A DNA stretch of 64,000 nt from contig CBDFHC010000003.1 in NCBI GenBank assembly GCA_965247585.1, forward strand, positions 186,001-250,000. The letters are read 5' to 3'. Positions 60,923-64,000 of the stretch are shown here, in pieces (the stretch's first letter is position 1; every line of letters begins with the position of its first letter). The translations under genes and the position numbers were made by a program. The notes below the pieces were generated by a model, which was not told the origin of the DNA, ran no database searches, and saw nothing but the letters and a program-made list of their open reading frames with translations. The DNA is from CBDFHC01 sp965247585. GTDB lineage: Bacteria > Chloroflexota > Dehalococcoidia > Lucifugimonadales > GCA-2712585.

Positions 60923-60998
60923 GTCTGAGGGACACCATCATCCGCCATAGGCGGACCGCCAGAGATGAAAAATCCCCTCTGGACTCTCCGTTAGAGCT
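60923..60998 (-). repeat. Hairpin-rich dispersed repeat, copy 12 (modified)
   Basis: Minus strand: CCAGAG...CTCTGG (stem 1), then an extra GTCCGCC-TAT-GGCGGAT stem inserted before GGTGTCCCTCAG. It begins four bases after the RNA terminator. Confidence 0.75.
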
Positions 60999-61030
60999 TG
61001 TGAGCCAATTGAGATGGAATAGCAATAATA

Positions 61031-61105
61031 GGCGCCAGGGTTGGAAGTGCTCTCCCACCACACACAGATTCTTCGATCTTCAAGGGCGGACTCAGCGTGA
61101 CATAA
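61031..61105 (-). repeat. TCATTCTGAG-type dispersed repeat, copy 3
   Basis: Inverted, diverged relative of 13930-14004: AGCGTGAC..., CGAAGAATCTGTGTGTGGTG and GGGAGAGCACTTCCAACCCT on the minus strand. Confidence 0.65.
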
Positions 61106-61115
61106 CCTGAATGTG

Positions 61116-62339
61116 TTAAGCGGGGGTGGGGTGGAGCTCCGCCACAGGGGTTTGGGCAAGGCTGACCGGGGTGTTCAACTCAAAGGGGCTGAAGAGCTCC
61201 AACTCTTCGCCTATCTCCCGCACGGCGGGCATCACCTCCTGGCCCATGAGGCGGATGCATGTCATTGAGTCTTCATGGGTGACCTTGCCGTCGTTGCCCC
61301 AGAGCGCGAGGATGGAAGGACGGCTCTGCTCCAGGATCCGGCGGAGCCGCTCGATGACCTGGTCCGGGGTGCCGGCGATGACGGCCCCGCTGTCTAGCTG
61401 GCTCTCGAAGGGCTCAATGCGCTGCTTCTGTCCTTCAATGCGGCGGCGTCTTGACGTGGGGGAGCTGTAGCCCGGGGGCTGGAACCATACCGGGTGGCCC
61501 AGGCCGGTGAATTCGCCCTGCATCCACATGAACTGACGGGCGTTCTGCACGGCCTTCTCTTCGGTATCAGAGACGTGGCACCGGATCAGGTAGCCGCGGT
61601 TTTCCGGCCCGGGCTCGTAGCCAACCTCCCGGGCGGTCTGGTCATAGACGTCAAATACGGCCTGCGTCTGCTCCGGGGTGGTGTTGAGGCAGATGTAGGG
61701 GTAGCGGTGCGCCGCGGACCAGACCACAGTTTCCATGCTGGCGACACCGGGGATCCAGATGCGGGGATGGGGCTTCTGGAGGGGGAGGGCCCAGGGGTTG
61801 ACGACGCGAAACTGGTAATGGTTGCCCTCCCAGCGAAAGGGGCCGGGCTCAGACCAGATCTTGATGAGCAGGTCATGGGCCTCTTCAAACCGCTCGCGGT
61901 TGTAGGCGGGGTTGGAATTGTTGGCGTACTGCTCGGTGCCGGCGCCCCGGACGAAGCCGGAGACCAGGCGGCCCTGGGAGAGCATGTCAATCATGCCTAT
62001 CTCCTCGGCGGCGTTGATGGGGTTTTCCAGCGTGGGGAGGGGGTTGCCTAGCAGCACGATTTTGGCCTTTTTGGTCATGCCGGCAAGGACGGAGGCGAAG
62101 ACGTTGATCTTGGCCTGCATGCAGAAGGGCGCGTTGTGGTGCTCGTTGAGCATAATGCCATCTACGCCCACTTCCTCGGCGTAGAGGTACTCTTCCAGCC
62201 GTTCGTTGTATAGGCGGCTGCCCGCCACCGGGTCGAAGTGTTTGTTGGAGAAGAGGAGGGCGCTGGTGCCGCCATTCTTGCGGGCCTCCTCCTCTGGGAA
62301 GGTGGACATGGGCTGCTCGGTGAAGTACATGAGGAACAT
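61116..62339 (-). CDS. LLM-class flavin-dependent oxidoreductase (luciferase-like)
   Basis: 407 residues. TIM-barrel with GVDGIMLNEHHNAPFCMQAK, KIVLLGNPLPTLENPINAAE and GRLVSGFVRGAGTEQY, the usual bacterial-luciferase-like pattern binding FMN or F420. A long insertion between barrel strands fits alkanal monooxygenase-type enzymes. Start ATG 62339 with GGAG upstream. It probably oxidises a hydrophobic substrate; exact substrate unknown. Confidence 0.9.
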   Translation of the reverse strand: MFLMYFTEQPMSTFPEEEARKNGGTSALLFSNKHFDPVAGSRLYNERLEEYLYAEEVGVDGIMLNEHHNAPFCMQAKINVFASVLAGMTKKAKIVLLGNPLPTLENPINAAEEIGMIDMLSQGRLVSGFVRGAGTEQYANNSNPAYNRERFEEAHDLLIKIWSEPGPFRWEGNHYQFRVVNPWALPLQKPHPRIWIPGVASMETVVWSAAHRYPYICLNTTPEQTQAVFDVYDQTAREVGYEPGPENRGYLIRCHVSDTEEKAVQNARQFMWMQGEFTGLGHPVWFQPPGYSSPTSRRRRIEGQKQRIEPFESQLDSGAVIAGTPDQVIERLRRILEQSRPSILALWGNDGKVTHEDSMTCIRLMGQEVMPAVREIGEELELFSPFELNTPVSLAQTPVAELHPTPA

Positions 62340-62474
62340 TGTTTTCTCCTATTTTCCGCGGCTTCCGCCGGTTGAAGTAGTGCTACTGTTATTTGTCACG
62401 GGGTTGCTGACCAAGCTTCTCGACCAGCCCCCTGACCTCCTTCCTGGATTGTAAGGACCGGGGAATTGGAAACG

Positions 62475-62540
62475 ATTTCTGAGGGACACCCTCAGACTCC
62501 CGGCAGCCACCACCCGGGTTCCCTGCACCCTCCCGTGCGG
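62475..62540 (-). repeat. Hairpin-rich dispersed repeat, copy 13 (short form)
   Basis: Minus strand: GCAGGGAACC...GGCTGC (stem 1 partly decayed), CGGGAGT, CTGAGGG-TGT-CCCTCAG (stem 2). The remainder of 62340-62669 has no gene. Confidence 0.85.
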
Positions 62541-62669
62541 TTGGGCTCGGAAGTGGGCTGTAAGTAACTCTTGGAGGTAGGCGAGCATTGCCCTGTCCCC
62601 GTCCTTCCCGTAAATCAGGCAGGTAGTACATAGCCGCGTAATTTGTGATGCTACTTTCCGTGAGGTCAC

Positions 62670-63461
62670 TCAGCTCTGGGTGAGGAAGCTGTTAATCAGG
62701 GAGGCGAGCTGTTGGGATTGCTCCATGTCAGGGAGGTGGCCGCAGTTGGGGAGCTGCTCCAGCCGGGCGTTGGGGAGGAGCTGTTGGTAGCGCTGGCCAC
62801 AGGAGAGCGGGGCCACCTTGTCGTCTTCGCCCCAGACTACCAGCGTCGGGTTGGGGATGCCTGGAAGAAGTGCGGGGAGGGCCTGGTCAAACATGTAGGG
62901 CTTCCAGGCTATGCGGGCGGTCATCTCCCGGTTGACCTCCCAGGTCTCCTTTTGCTCCAGGGAAGGGTCGTCCCCGAAGTGCTCGTGAAAGATGGCGGGG
63001 TTGTGGAAGCAAAGCTTGGCATACTCGTCGCCGGCCAGGAGGAACTGGTCCAGGATCTCGCCTTCGGTGGGTTGGAGCCCCATGGCGCCAACGAGGACTA
63101 TCTTGTTGAATCGGCTGTGGGACATGGCGGCCAGCTCCGCGGCCATCCAGCCGCCGAAACCCAGGCCCACCACGTTGACGGCGTCCAGCCCGGCCTCTCG
63201 CATGAACCAGGAGTAGACCAGGGCCATGTCCCGGACGGACCGCATCCACTCTGGACGGTCTACGCCGTCGAAGCCGGGGTGCGAGGGGACGAAGACGGTG
63301 GAGTTCTGGGCCAGTTGTTCGTAGAACGGGAGCCAGCCGGGCTTCCCAACGTCGTCATGCAGGACCAGGAGAGGGTGACCGCTTCCGGCCTTCATGAACG
63401 GGATTTCAAGGTCCGCGACGCGCACGTTATCTTGTGTGAAGGTGGAGGAGGTGGTGGTCAT
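62670..63461 (-). CDS. Alpha/beta-hydrolase fold protein lacking the nucleophile Ser
   Basis: 263 residues from ATG 63461 (GGAG upstream); a longer frame upstream is Pro-rich and non-coding. The fold is clear: HPLLVLHDDVGKPGW, VFVPSHPGFDGVDRPEW, acid in VVWGEDDKVAPLS and His in LPNCGHLPDMEQS. The elbow reads VVGLGFGGWMA, so the canonical Ser (G-x-S-x-G) is Gly101. Classic hydrolysis is unlikely; it may be a non-hydrolytic member. Confidence 0.85.
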   Translation of the reverse strand: MTTTSSTFTQDNVRVADLEIPFMKAGSGHPLLVLHDDVGKPGWLPFYEQLAQNSTVFVPSHPGFDGVDRPEWMRSVRDMALVYSWFMREAGLDAVNVVGLGFGGWMAAELAAMSHSRFNKIVLVGAMGLQPTEGEILDQFLLAGDEYAKLCFHNPAIFHEHFGDDPSLEQKETWEVNREMTARIAWKPYMFDQALPALLPGIPNPTLVVWGEDDKVAPLSCGQRYQQLLPNARLEQLPNCGHLPDMEQSQQLASLINSFLTQS

Positions 63462-63633
63462 GGTGGCTCCAGGGTTAGTTTGGGGTTGGGCGGTATGGTA
63501 GTTATGGGTGGCAGGGCTGTCAATGTCGGTATGGGGTGGCCGGACGTTGGGTGGCGGAAGTGAGCCGGTCGGACGTGGACATGGATATGGGCACACCCGT
63601 CCAGGGGTCCAGGGCCAACGAGAGAAGAGAAGG

Positions 63634-64000
63634 CTATTCCGAGGGGTAGATGAGGGTGTCTGGGGAGTTGGCGAACCAGCCGAACCAGAAGCTCATGTGG
63701 GCCGGGAGGCGGTCGAGCTGTTGGGAGGGGTCTTCACGGCTGACCAGGGCGTCTTCGGTAGCTTGCCAGAGGCCGCCGTGCTGGTCGGTGAGGAGCTGGG
63801 CGTCCGTCTGGCCGGACTCGGGCCCGGGACTGAATTCCAGCTCTCCGCGGCGGTAGGCCCGGGCGGCCCCGCCGGCCTGGGTCACGACCACCAGGGGTTC
63901 GCTGCCCAGAAAGTCGTTGACCACGGGCTGCTGCTGGAGCGCTGCCAAGGGGTAGGCCTTGGCCTCGCCGCCAAGGCGGATCCCCAGCACCACGGTCTTG
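63634..64000 (-). CDS. DUF3179 protein, C-terminal part (5' end outside window)
   Basis: The frame continues to the window edge. KTVVLGIRLGGEAKAYPLAA, VVNDFLGSEPLVVVTQAG and FWFGWFANSPDTLIYP match the C-terminus of DUF3179 proteins, which are secreted or membrane-linked proteins of unknown function. The N-terminal signal, if any, lies outside. Confidence 0.85.
   Translation of the reverse strand, partial: KTVVLGIRLGGEAKAYPLAALQQQPVVNDFLGSEPLVVVTQAGGAARAYRRGELEFSPGPESGQTDAQLLTDQHGGLWQATEDALVSREDPSQQLDRLPAHMSFWFGWFANSPDTLIYPSE

Noticed and set aside
1..64000. CRISPR array
   Set aside because: No regularly spaced direct repeats with unique spacers; the repeats present are dispersed and hairpin-like.

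Overview
The window is GC-rich bacterial DNA. Its gene content suggests a Chloroflexota bacterium of the Dehalococcoidia/SAR202 type: a CaiB/BaiF CoA-transferase, a thiolase with a DUF35 partner, several amidohydrolases, F420/FMN PPOX proteins, an LLM flavin oxidoreductase and many universal stress proteins. That placement is inferred from gene content only; there is no rRNA or other marker gene here.

Layout. 1-17.9 kb is catabolic and accessory: the CoA-transferase end, a HepT/MntA toxin-antitoxin pair, thiolase plus DUF35, an aldo/keto reductase, a broken DUF1326 next to DUF2182, an alpha/beta hydrolase, HicA with a decayed HicB, a VOC protein, three tandem amidohydrolase paralogues (the third hit at its stop codon by an IS3/IS407-type element), a frameshifted gamma-glutamyltransferase and a chlorite-dismutase-like protein. 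18-25.7 kb holds unknown genes, a UspA pseudogene, two hemerythrin-domain genes and a membrane-protein gene split by an IS630 element. 26.6-34.2 kb is a stress island: tandem UspA, a DosR-like regulator, an Rv2004c-like APH/ATPase fusion, a DosS-like GAF-PAS histidine kinase, a receiver-only regulator and two more UspA genes. 34.3-48.4 kb is mobile DNA: three IS3-type elements, two more IS630 copies (one nested inside an IS3 element), a run of tightly overlapping small phage/ICE-like genes, one intact tRNA-Pro and three 3'-half tRNA sequences that look like attachment-site scars. 48.7-64 kb returns to metabolism: two PPOX proteins, an SEC-C miniprotein, an SDR, an FAD monooxygenase, two amidohydrolases, an MFS exporter, a GatC-like/amidase pair, an AsnC-type domain, a degenerate Usp cluster, a probable ~525-nt structured RNA with its own promoter and terminator, an LLM oxidoreductase, an alpha/beta hydrolase without its nucleophile, and a DUF3179 protein.

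Three features cross the window. A hairpin-rich intergenic repeat occurs 13 times and its first stem covaries between copies. It is always in plus orientation in the left part and always in minus orientation in the right part. The + strand is C-rich on the left and G-rich on the right whatever the gene direction, so the GC skew changes sign somewhere inside the mobile island. The island therefore either carries a replication switch point or joins two chromosome segments that were once apart.

Functional links. The UspA, DosR-like, Rv2004c-like and DosS-like genes together recall the mycobacterial hypoxia/dormancy regulon, and the nearby hemerythrins fit oxygen sensing. The amidohydrolases, amidase, CoA-transferase, thiolase, SDR and flavin enzymes suggest scavenging of varied organic compounds.
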